DNA of 64,000 bases from Serpula lacrymans var. lacrymans S7.9 (taxonomy: Eukaryota; Basidiomycota; Agaricomycetes; Boletales; Serpulaceae), in contig NW_006763291.1 of the NCBI RefSeq assembly GCF_000218685.1, positions 953,789 to 1,017,788 on the forward strand, read 5' to 3'. The notes under the pieces were generated by a model, which was not told where the DNA came from, ran no database searches, and saw only the letters and a program-made list of their open reading frames with translations. Shown one piece after another: positions 45,311 through 55,412 of this stretch (the stretch's first letter is position 1; every line of letters starts with the position of its first letter). The position numbers and the translations under genes are program-made.

Positions 45311-47996
45311 TCAGTCTTTTTTGCGTCTGAATCGCCCAAAGATTCCACGTTTTTTCTCCTTCTCCGCTATCTTGATCCTCACTTCCTCTTCCATTTCCTC
45401 GTCCGTAATGCTGCCTCCAAACGAGTACCATGTCACTGTTATCATACCAAGCACGGCTGTCAAAACACATCTACAATTAAATCAAAGAGTCAGCTTGTTC
45501 TTAGGCCACTGTGACGTTTTTCAAAAGCTACGCACCCAGCCATGGCTCCAATTGCCCGAGGAAGCCATCCCAAGACCTGTTGATACGGACCCAGCGTCCA
45601 GCCAGACAAATCTGTCGTGGAAGCGTGTCCTGCTGCGTTCCCCGAGCTTGGAGTGTTAGTCATCGCGCACTGGTCGTACACGAAAGAAGGAACGTTCCCG
45701 ACAGATCGCTCCTGCGCAATGAGAGGTGCCTCGACGAGCTGCATCGCGAGACCCACTTGGAGATGCCAGTCAATGTGACCTGTGGGAGGGCAGCTCGAGT
45801 TAATAACGAGCAAGTATGTGCTAGGAAACGGCGGCGCGCGGAATTGAATGGAACGTGGTAGACAATAATTTGACGTACAATGGAAGAACCAAACTCCTGG
45901 ATTGTCCGCTGCGATACGGAAAGTCAGAGAGCCGCCGGCAGGGACGATAGTGGTGTCACGGCGCATTGGGTTAGCTTGTCCTTCAGCAAGCGGCGGGTTA
46001 ACAGTTGGATCCGTTGAGTTGTATTGCAGAGAGCGATTGATGATCTGATACTTGTGGCCGTGAAGATGGCTAATGACAAAAGTGGTTAAATCCTGATTTA
46101 TTTTGCGATCAGAGAACACGTACAAAGGATGTTTGTTGGTATCAGAGTTATTTACTTGAATGTCAATGAAATCAAGATGGTTCACCACGAAACTAAGCGG
46201 TCCATATGCCTCCTGCACTGATGCATTCTGCCCAAGGGTAAGTACAGATAATGTGGCGGGCACGAGGGGCGGAACATATGTTACTCCGTTGAACATTGCA
46301 CGGTTAGTTCCATCGTCCATGGTGTCAAACGAGACCAACAGCGGAATAGTTGAGCCCGAGGGCAGTTGCTCAATAACAGTCAACGGTACGAGATCCATAT
46401 CGTTGATAACATCGTAAGTTGAAACATTACCAAGGTCGGTTTTTGGGGCACCCGACGAGTATGTGATATAAGAAGTGACATCTGAATAGGAGGTTTATAG
46501 AAGGCAAGCATAGTGAAGAGATTAGATTCATATGTTATTATCATAAACATGGAAAACGCACTGGGATTGAGTGTGGCAGGGACTGTGTCGAACATGGTAT
46601 AATCCATGTTAGCATGGATAGCCCAGTTTGACGGCGAGGTATCGTTACGTGCTGTAACCAAGATAGAATAACGTTGAGCTGCGCCAAGGTTAATCTGGTC
46701 AACCGTCTTCGATTGGATATCCGTCTGCGTGATGGGGAACACATGATCATTTTAAGCACGTCCATTCATGCAAAATCAGATAAAGAAGAGCGCTCAGAGT
46801 CCACAAAAAGTGGGCGCAATGCGTCATAAAATACACTCACGCCATCAGCCTCAATCAGGCGCATCTCGTGACCATCAATCCAGAAGTAGAATCCAGCAAA
46901 AGCAGCTTCGCTGATTATCCGCAAACGATAAGTGCGACCAGGAACGAAATTGAGTGTTGCATTCTCGTTAAACCCGGTTGCGGCGGTGACAGGTGAAGGG
47001 TTACTTCCAGGTATCGGTGGGAGATTAGTAGCGTTCTGAGCAAAGTACATTAGACCTGAATCTATGGTATGTGACAGGCATTAGGATATAATATATCAAC
47101 AAGTAAAGATGAAGTGCACACCGGGAATGGGTTCAGCACCACCAGGATCAGCAATGTTGACATATTGCTGCATGAGAACTGTGTGTTCCTGGTGATACCA
47201 GTCGCCGAGGACAACTGTGAACTCCTCGTCATAAGAGTAGGCTTCTTGAGGGGGATGTATAACAAAGGGGGCGCGGAGGCCATCGACATATTGTCCCTAA
47301 ACAGATTTTGGCGCTGCATCAGCAAAAGTACTGGAAATTTGAAGCAGGACTCTAAAATAAAGGTATTATGAAATACTCACCGAAGCATGAGCATGCACCC
47401 AGTACGTCCCCCATTGGTCGGAAGTGTTGACGGGTATAGAATAATGGAATGTTTGACCCGGGGGTATACCACTAGGATATGATTAGTTTAAATTAGAAGG
47501 TGAAAACATTATAAAGGAAATGAAAGGGTAAGCATTGTAGAACCGAAAACGTATAATTCGCAAAAACGAGAGCATGACGCTTACCACTGGCCGACGGCTA
47601 GGGCACCATCCATCCAAGAAGTCGAATTCATGTACATGCCATGGTGATGAAGGGTAGTGGCGACGTCCAACGAGTTTGTTGCATGCAAGAGCAGAGAATC
47701 TGTAGAGTTTATAGATATTGGCGGAGGTCTGTATTAATACAGAGGAGCAAAGGATCAGCAAAACGAACAAGACACGTTAATATATTATATAGAACGAGAT
47801 TAGGCCTGGATGGCATCGGAACCGAAATGAACGCGACTTACGGCCAAGTACCATTGACACCTATGACACGACGTTCATAGAGACCGTCTGGGTTGGCATT
47901 TAGGACGTAGGTGATATTCCACCATACTTCTTGCACGCCCGCAAAAGCAGGAGATGCAAGAAAGAGGAGAGTGAACAAGAAGCGAGAGCACCACAT
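45311..47996 (-). CDS. FET3: FET3-type membrane multicopper ferroxidase
   Basis: Oxidises Fe(II) to Fe(III) and passes it to the permease FTR1 at the plasma membrane. Signal peptide MWCSRFLFTLLFLASPAFAG. The N-terminal cupredoxin carries copper ligands LHHHGMYMNSTSWMDG and YWVHAHASGQYVDGLRAPFV. The C-terminal domain has HLHGHKYQIINR and, across an intron, WFFHC joined to HIDWHLQVGLAM (T1/T3 ligands). A C-terminal helix follows, LTAVLGMITVTWYSFGG, with an acidic then basic cytosolic tail ending GRFRRKKD, TGA at 45311-45313. The tail anchor separates it from laccases. At the position of yeast Glu185 this protein seems to have Asp (VVLGDWYHQEH). Many short introns. Head to head with FTR1. Confidence 0.92.
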
Positions 47997-48196
47997 ATGC
48001 CTCAGAGATGGTCGTCGGACCAGTTGAAGAGAGAAGGGCTGGGATGGAACTGAAGAGATGGTGGTCTCTATAAGAGTGTGGTGAGACCTACGGAGAGTTC
48101 AGGACTCAAAAGTAAAAGCCAGGCTCGTGCTCTGCCCACAAAGTAAAGAACTAATTTGCTCGACTGTATGTATGACCCTGGATTTAACCGAAAATA

Positions 48197-48205
48197 ATCT
48201 GATAA
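48197..48205 (+). promoter_or_regulatory. Iron-GATA site 1 (ATCTGATAA)
   Basis: Perfect match to ATCWGATAA, the element bound by iron-responsive GATA repressors of fungi (Urbs1, SREA, Sfu1 type). It lies 201 bp upstream of the FET3 start. Binding is inferred from sequence only. Confidence 0.65.
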
Positions 48206-48556
48206 GGGGTATGCGATCAAACCCGGGAACAATGTGCAAAACACAACGCCCCCATTACGACACTCGTACCTTTTGTTCTCAGAGGGCAACATGAGCCCAG
48301 GGAAAGGCCAAACCCTGTTACCTACATTGTCAGAAAGGATAGACCAGGGATGGCTAGTCTTGCGCAAGTGGCTCAGGGCTACAGTTGAACCTGGAGTGTC
48401 GACACGGGCCGGCAATGGAACTGAATGGGTTACCCTTCACGGCAGCGCCAGCAAGTCGGAAGGTTTGGATCTAATCAGATTATCCGCAACCCTCTTTTAC
48501 CGCAAACGATTGACAGATAACCATGAGGTAGATCATTCGTAGATCCGCATGCCGGC

Positions 48557-48565
48557 ATCTGATAA
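48557..48565 (+). promoter_or_regulatory. Iron-GATA site 2 (ATCTGATAA)
   Basis: Second perfect ATCWGATAA match, directly followed by another GATAA, so two overlapping GATA cores. It lies 158 bp upstream of the FTR1 start. Confidence 0.65.
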
Positions 48566-48614
48566 GATAATTATATGTTTTCTTTTCGGTGGGAATCGGA
48601 CAAACGCGTAAAAA

Positions 48615-48623
48615 TTATCTGAT
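48615..48623 (-). promoter_or_regulatory. Iron-GATA site 3 (ATCAGATAA on minus strand)
   Basis: Third perfect ATCWGATAA match, reading ATCAGATAA on the minus strand. It lies 100 bp upstream of the FTR1 start and about 50 bp from site 2. Close pairing suits a GATA factor with two zinc fingers. Confidence 0.65.
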
Positions 48624-48722
48624 ATCATTTGGGACCCTTGCTTGTCCCCTCAGATCTGTCACGGTCCACTTAAAAACCAGCTTGGGTTCGTCCCTCTCAT
48701 CCTTGCTGTTGTTCGATTCACG

Positions 48723-50372
48723 ATGGCGCGCAATCTCTTCTCTGTCGCAATTTTCATCATCGTTCTCCGTGAAACCCTCGAAGCTGCCGTCATTGTCTCT
48801 GTCTTGCTCGGTCTGGTAGAACAGATAGTCCAAGACGAACCAGAGAAGCTCGGGGCCGTAGCGCAGATCGTACCAGACTCCCCAGTTGAAGCGGATGGCG
48901 AAGCAACTCTGGGCAGTGGCCTTTCGACTGGTCATAACAGCGCCGAAGGTCGCCGCGATCTTCTCAGTGATGCAGACAATACCATCTTCAAGAAGCGTCT
49001 TATTCGGAAGCTCAGACTACAGGTTAGTCGGTTCTTTTCAGTTGGAAAAAGTCACTATAACATCGATTCGCCTAGATTTTCTTTGGTGCAGGCTCTGGTC
49101 TCCTCATCTCACTCGCCATAGGTGCCGCATTCATTGCTATATGGTTCACTCAAGCATCAGATTTATGGGTAAAGGCTGAAAATCTGTGGGAAGGTAATAT
49201 ATCAGCAAGCTCATGACATGTGCACATTACTTACGTTCTTTTTCCTCCAGGGATCTTTGAATTAATCGCGTCCCTCATGATATTTGTTATGGGTGTCACC
49301 ATGTTGAAAATGGATCGCGCCAAGGCCAAGTGGCGCGTTAAGCTTCAGCGCGCGTTCGGTGATCAGCGTTCGTGTTTGGCCATACTTTCCACCTTCAGCC
49401 TATCATTGATTTACGGTTATAGAGGTCGACCGTGGCGCCAAAACAGGGAAATGGGTCCTTTTTATCCTTCCGCTCATCACGGTCCTTCGTGAAGGTAAGC
49501 TTACCTAGTCATTGTTTGATACATGAAGTGCAAGTTACTGATTGAACCTATTTCCTCGGCTGTGAATTTTGACTTCATTCCGGTCCACGCGTGTAGGTAT
49601 CGAGGCAGTTGTCTTTGTCGGCGGTGTATCATTAGGTCAATCCGGCACATCCATTCCAATCGCCGCAATTACAGGTTTGCTTGTTGGAGTCATAATCGGT
49701 TTCCTGATCTACCACTTTGCAAGTCGAATGAGTAAGTACTTGCTTTTAATCTCCTGGGCAACTGATAACACCGTTTCAACAGCCCTTACAGTCTTCCTCA
49801 TCGTGATGACCAACTTCATCTTACTTATCGGTGCAGGACTATTCTCCAAAGCCGTCTGGTATTTCCAAGACTACAAATGGACCAGGTTGTTAGGCATTAA
49901 TGGCGACGACTCTGGAGGAGATGGACCCGGCTCGTACGATGTCCGCGGAAACGTATGGCAAATTGACTGTTGCGACCCTAATGGCAATCAGGGCTGGTCT
50001 ATTTTCAACGCAATACTTGGATGGCAGAATACTGCAACACGTAAGTGTCGATTCCACCATCAAAACTATAGCATGTCAAACTCACGGGACCGATTGAAGT
50101 GGGAAGCGTCCTCTCGTATGTTTTCTACTGGTTGGCGGTAGCTGCAACTTTGTCATACATGAAATTTAAGGAGGTATGTTTCCACTAAATCATATAAATT
50201 GCGCTATCAGCTGACGTTTGGCACAAATTATTAGGGTCGTACAACCTTTTTAGGGCGAGAGTCTGCGGCGGGTGTGCGTCGGCGTCGCTTTCGGGAGAGA
50301 GCGATGTCAGATTCGCAAGAAAAACAGAGCAGCCTTGAAAGAGAGGTGGAGATCGCCAGCCTTCCTCTGTGA
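48723..50372 (+). CDS. FTR1: FTR1 high-affinity iron permease
   Basis: Plasma-membrane iron channel that works with FET3. Exon 1 is 48723-49022: MARNLFSVAIFIIVLRETLE, with the first iron motif as RETLE rather than REGLE. Later exons give FGAGSGLLISLAIGAAFIA, ELIASLMIFVMGVTMLKMDR and, across an intron, KTGKWVLFILPLITVLREG joined to IEAVVFVGGVSLGQSG, the second iron motif as REGIE. Then TGLLVGVIIGFLIYHFA, ALTVFLIVMTNFILLIGAGL, a long loop with DVRGNVWQIDCCDPN, and SYVFYWLAVAATLSYMKF. The cytosolic tail ends EREVEIASLPL, TGA at 50370-50372. Seven helices as expected. The ATG at 48723 begins helix 1 directly; an upstream in-frame ATG is less likely. Confidence 0.94.
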
Positions 50373-50641
50373 TCCGCAAGCACGACATCTCCGGATTAAC
50401 GAGTTCTATAATTATAACTGTTTACCTTTCCACGTTCAAGATACCATGCGCCGAATATAGGCATATTTCACTTGTGTAGTTGTGGGCGAAGAAGGCGGTG
50501 TACAGGGACACGAATATAAAAGCGAGCAAGCTGGCATAAATGGTAGTAGGCTAGTGCCCCTGCATTGTATTGTATAGTAATTTCTGGAAAGCATCAACTT
50601 GTGTATCTGCATACTATTCTCAGCAATGAGAAGGGTTGATA

Positions 50642-52130
50642 TCATTCAGACGACGTCATAGACTTGTACGCACCAGTCGACTCTTCTGCCATATTAGAGG
50701 CACTTTCCGAGATCTGTACTCAGCAGATTCGAAGCCTAGGGGCATGGTGAAGTTGAAGAACCATTGATTGATTGGAGTACCAGCCAAAACAGCCGTTCCG
50801 CGTCTCGTAAAACTGGACAAAAGAAGAGACTATTTTAAGAGGCTTCTACTTTTCGATGATGCTCTGCATAGGGCAAAGAGATGGAAGCCGGAAGTACGCT
50901 GAGAGGGAAGCAATGATCGTATAACATCTTCTTAGCATTCGTCCAATATTAGATCGGCCGCAAAGCATCGTCGTTGAACAAGGGGTAATGTAATAGTGAT
51001 AGATCCTCGTTATCGACGATGATGTGCCTTTGGAAGTCTGCAAATGGTTATTGAAAAGGACATCCGGATATGACTCTCGACAGTGGCGCTCTTGGCATTC
51101 AGCGCGGTCCGCTACGCGACGATTGATGCTAGAATCCTCTTCTCTCGTGGACTTGTGCATACAGCAGGATGGGCGGTTATACTAAGCGAACCCGAGAATA
51201 TGCTGATGTAGACATATGTTCTGATGAAGCTCATACATGAATGGTGCGGTTTGTGGTCAGGTGAAAAGACCGTAGGCGATGGCAAAAATAAGGTAAGAGT
51301 CAGATGTTTTCCTGGTCGTCCGAAACGCTGCGATGCGACCACATGATAAAACAGATTGAAATAGAACAGGGAACGATAGGAAATGTGGGCCATGCAAAGG
51401 AGGAGGTCAGGTCAGGTATTGCGCCACACGACAATAGTTGATTCAACATCAGGTAAGATACGGGAACATCGGTGAACTACCCAGTTGGATTCGGGGATAT
51501 TCAAAGCGGCGATCAAACCTGTGGAACAGGACCGAACCAGTCTTGATGACAGATGGTTTATATATCTAGTGAGATGGCGACACTCAGTGTCCATCTAAGG
51601 ACGACAGACAGTATCCGGAACTCACCAGACCATAAACCGCCCGCCGACAACCAATGCAACCTTAAGTATCTTTGGATACTAATGACAAAGGATAGGCGGA
51701 ATTTAGAGGCGATGAGCCAAGTCAGTGGCCATGTATAAGGTTAAGTTCTCTTCACGTAATACGCATGGAGTAGGAGTCGCGCCTGTTAATGTGAACTTCA
51801 TATCACATGTAATATGCTTGGAATTTCGATGATGAAGGGTGGGGGAGCCAAGTGGTAGATATCAGGAACCGAGTTAACGCAAGAGATATACATGGCTTGA
51901 TATATCGGGCTACGACCGCGAGGTGAGTTTGGTATTGGAAACGTAATGATATGGCTCTAGCCCACTTTTCAATTAAGACGGAAACGCAACAAAGGCTCCA
52001 TACATAAACGTCGCTCATATCGCGGGCTTGTCCCCGAGAGGCTCTGCCAAATCGTCTAATGTGTTTGTTAATGATCAGACAATTAGGTACAACTTGCAAA
52101 CGTGACTGACTTGACTTACAGCAGTACTAT
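50642..52130 (-). other. Unresolved spliced gene or decayed gene
   Basis: This stretch looks transcribed on the minus strand but I cannot assemble it. The best piece is the 3' end: removing a 66-nt intron (about 50713-50778) gives LRDAERLFWLISESASNMAE and a tail ending AYKSMTSSE with TGA at 50642-50644. Another plausible peptide is FQRHIIVDNEDLSLLHYPLF near 50970-51030. Stops interrupt every frame between short open pieces, as expected for a gene of very small exons like its neighbour at 52.6-54.4 kb, or for a decayed gene. No family recognised. Coordinates are rough. 50373-50641 and 52131-52647 show nothing I can name. Confidence 0.3.
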
Positions 52131-52647
52131 TCGAATGATTATGACCGATAGTGACCTGATCGAGGGTCGAGATAAGGATGATGCTTCAAGAGGAATTAAA
52201 TGGCTTCTACCACATGTAACATAATGCCCAACTTCTCCCCCTGTGTGACGTTCTAGGATACCACTTTTCCACAAAAGCTCAACTACCAATGAGTTGAGCG
52301 CGTAGCAAACCCTGTGACCTGTATGGGGCTGTCCCTTGGTGGAGCTGTCCTGGAGGCTTTCACGAAAGAGCGCTCGGGAAATTGTTGTCAGTTCGAGTGG
52401 GACTCAACCAAAGAGACCCAAGCCAAATCATACTGTCACAATCACTAACGCCACCTCAATTAACCCTAACCTACAAATGTGGTTTTCGTTACGTTATCAA
52501 TAAGCATCTGAAGATATAATTTACATGCGGGTATACTACGTTAAAAGTAAACATGAAGCGTCAGTACAAGAATAATTCTGGTCCAAAGTAATCAAAGAGC
52601 TGGTCCGGGGATAATATGCCTAGAAGCAAACCAATACATGAGTCCTG

Positions 52648-54386
52648 TTACATTGACGTCGTGGCAGTGGTATATGTATTCCTTCGCCCCTTGCGATCAC
52701 CAATTTTAAAAGATGAGGAGACATTGAAAGCTGTCTCTCCAATTGGCAGATTGAAGTCATCGCCCTCCTCAAATTTCGACGACGAGAAGGACAACGCAGA
52801 TATTTCGATTTCAGCGGTTTCATTGTCGAGATAACTTGAGCTTTCACGGAGATGGAAGAAGATACGAGATGCCAGTACACTATGTAAGACTAGCTGTAGT
52901 CTGTATACTGCGTATCAGCAAATAAAATTCCAATGAAGCAATCAAGTTGAGAAGCAACGCACGCGTCAAGTAAATTGGTGAATCCAGCCTGGTATGAAAA
53001 GTAAAGGGTGATTCTTGACCATAATACTTTATGAAGCACTCACCGGAGCAGCGACATTAGCGACGATGTTATTCGTGGAAACAACTAGCCCAAAAATGAT
53101 GTTACAAACAATAGTGGAATGAAATTGAGTGGACACACAGATTATACATCCCATGTACAATACACCATCTCGGATGACTATGTTGATTAGCCCACCAGTG
53201 AATCGGTAGTGTTTGAAACTTGACAGCATAGTCATGAATAATAGAACTAGGCATGCATTTTCAGAATTCAGCCAATTCTCACATTTCCTATGTAAATCAG
53301 TACTGACAACATTCAAAGAACAGAACAAACGCGTATTGAACAGCGTATACCGTACCACCTAGAAAGGCACAACTGTCTGTTGCACAGGAGGCAGTCAGAT
53401 TGATTTACCATCACTTAGATGTAAACGAATGTACCGAAACTGTCTGTCTGGTGCATTATACAAGGCACGATAATGGCTCCGGCGATGGAAAACTTGGGGA
53501 GAGAATATTCCTTCGGTATGTTACATCAACATTAAGCACATATGAAGGCATACCAGGCTGCACACCGATATTCCTACAAGCAGTGCTTTATTGCATCGCC
53601 ACAAGGCATAGACTCGCACAGCGAGAAGGCCTTGAAAAAAAATGCAGCCATACCAAGCTTACAAGGAGTTATTTTTCTTACCTTCCGCAGAAAGGATGCC
53701 CAAGAAGTGGAATACTGAGGGGATAGTCGTTGGAATGAAACTAATATACAAGCGAAATAATGTGCTCACTGTTCGATGAAAGATCGAATGGAAAACACTG
53801 CGCGTTGGAATATTTCAGTCAAACAGCCGAAACACATTACAACGCAAAACCGACATTTCCTGTTCGCATTTGTAAGGCATCTATAGAACCTCATTCAGAA
53901 AAGCGATGGGTTCTAGATACCCAAAAGTTACTCACTAACTGCTGTCATAATAGCACCTATAAGCGGGAGGTAACGCGAAGCTGTGAACACCAATCGAACA
54001 AATGTCCATTTCCTATGCCATATCCACTGCACCTATCAATTGTGTCAAGATGAAAGAACGCACTCTAACGCAGTAATATAACTTCACCTCCAAATCGAAA
54101 GATAAGAAATAATCAAGTACCTGACGGCACCTAATATCAATCACAGCGAATCGACATACTTCAATAACCTTACCCATACTGTCAATCCAGCGACTGAAGA
54201 AGTCAAGAGAGGGATACAAAGATGAGAATGCCATATTCATTTTGAAAGATTACACATACCATTGAAATACTATGGGAAAAAAGCCCATCAGAACGAGAAA
54301 TCCATGTCTGCGGCTTAAAGATGAGTACATACCTTGGAGGTTTGTAAATCAAAAAGAAAGTCAGGGGAGGTCGACAGCTCTGCCAT
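52648..54386 (-). CDS. DUF6533-type seven-helix membrane protein
   Basis: Basidiomycete membrane protein of unknown function. It is built from very small exons, so no long open frame exists. The start reads MAELSTSPDFLFDLQTSK, spliced to YFN, then VAGLTVW, VLDYFLSFDLE, VQWIWHR and KWTFVRLVFTASRYLPLIGA. That is the DUF6533 N-terminal signature (Y-D-Y/H-x-L...E-V...W...K). Later exons give GLLAVRVYALWRCNKALLVG (the RxYALW helix) and FKHYRFTGGLINIVIRDGVL with LYMGCIIC. The last exon is LQLVLHSVLASRIFFHLRES with an acidic tail ending TYTTATTSM, TAA at 52648-52650. Start 54386 rests on the clean splice chain. Some middle exons (53500-53940) remain uncertain. Receptor-like topology; ligand unknown. 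Confidence 0.8.
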
Positions 54387-55412
54387 GACCTATTTCCTGG
54401 GGGTACATACAAGCTCCCGTTATGATATATATACATCAACTATGCCAGGATGTCACTTGAATATCAAAGAATTTCATCTGTTCTCAATGATGATCATTAT
54501 TCAAGGAGCCCAGATGATACATTGGTTTCACAGGAAAGCTTCCCGTGCGAAGATCCTAGTATCAAGTTCCGTTGGTAGTATACCATTGTTGCTAGCTTGA
54601 GTGTGCTGGTGTGATCATCGAGCGATCAGTAAGTATGTATCCTTCCCACTGCCTTTCGGTCTACCTTTGCTCGCTATTGTTCTTTGTTCTGGCGTTGGTT
54701 CAAAACTACATGCTCCAAGGCGAGCTGGACTATGCCACCATAGGAGACCCGATCTATATCAATAACATGAATTCAGATTTACTAGTACATACGACCACTC
54801 CAACTTACCTATGCATATAGATGTACTTTTTATCATGATCGTGCCATTGAACCAGTACATCTCCATCAAGATCATAACTATTTCGTCCGGAGCGCGTTCG
54901 TGGGTCCAGCCTGTTAATCTGTCAGTTCTAACACAGCACCTCTGCTATATTGATCGGAACTTTGTGCTCCATGTACCTCCGTCATCTCAGCATGGTGCAG
55001 CTGAGGTGTGGGTACGCACAGTTCCAGAACCAATCACATAGTGGCCCGAGTGAACCTTGGTGCTCCAGTCACTGCACAGGAACTCACTCAGGAAACTGCC
55101 AAGCTTGCAATCGCCAAGAACACATTATTTCGTGAGAGTTACAATTCATTTAGACAGCTTGAAACGGGGGCCACATACTATACAGTCAGAAACATGTGAG
55201 AAATAATGTACAATGATGATTGAGCCAGCCAGTGGCATTTGGCTATTCCTGGGCGAACCAACTTCATGCAATGTGTTGGCAGCTTTCATTACTTCAAGAA
55301 AAAAAATTGATTTCACCTGAATCCGTGAGTGTTATTAGTTAGGAATTTCCCGGGATCATATTGAGACTCACGACCCTTGCAACCAACTACAGCGCTAAAG
55401 CTTTCCCGAATA
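54387..55412. other. Intergenic with a small unexplained ORF
   Basis: About 1 kb between two minus-strand genes. A plus-strand frame at 55008-55199 reads VTAQELTQETAKLAIAKNTL and ends ATYYTVRNM, which looks more protein-like than chance. However, I could not find upstream exons or a family. It may be the end of a small or decayed plus-strand gene beginning near 54611. Confidence 0.25.

Larger units (their letters stand above)
47997..48722. promoter_or_regulatory. Shared FET3/FTR1 divergent promoter
   Basis: 726 bp between the two start codons. It holds three perfect copies of ATCWGATAA (next three entries) plus a near match around 48476-48486. The FTR1 side has a pyrimidine-rich stretch just before its ATG. 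This arrangement would allow co-regulation of ferroxidase and permease. Confidence 0.8.

Noticed and set aside
47996..50372. Possible larger siderophore or reductase cluster around FET3/FTR1
   Set aside because: Neighbours on both sides are an unknown helical protein and DUF6533-type or unresolved genes; no reductase, NRPS or transporter is seen.
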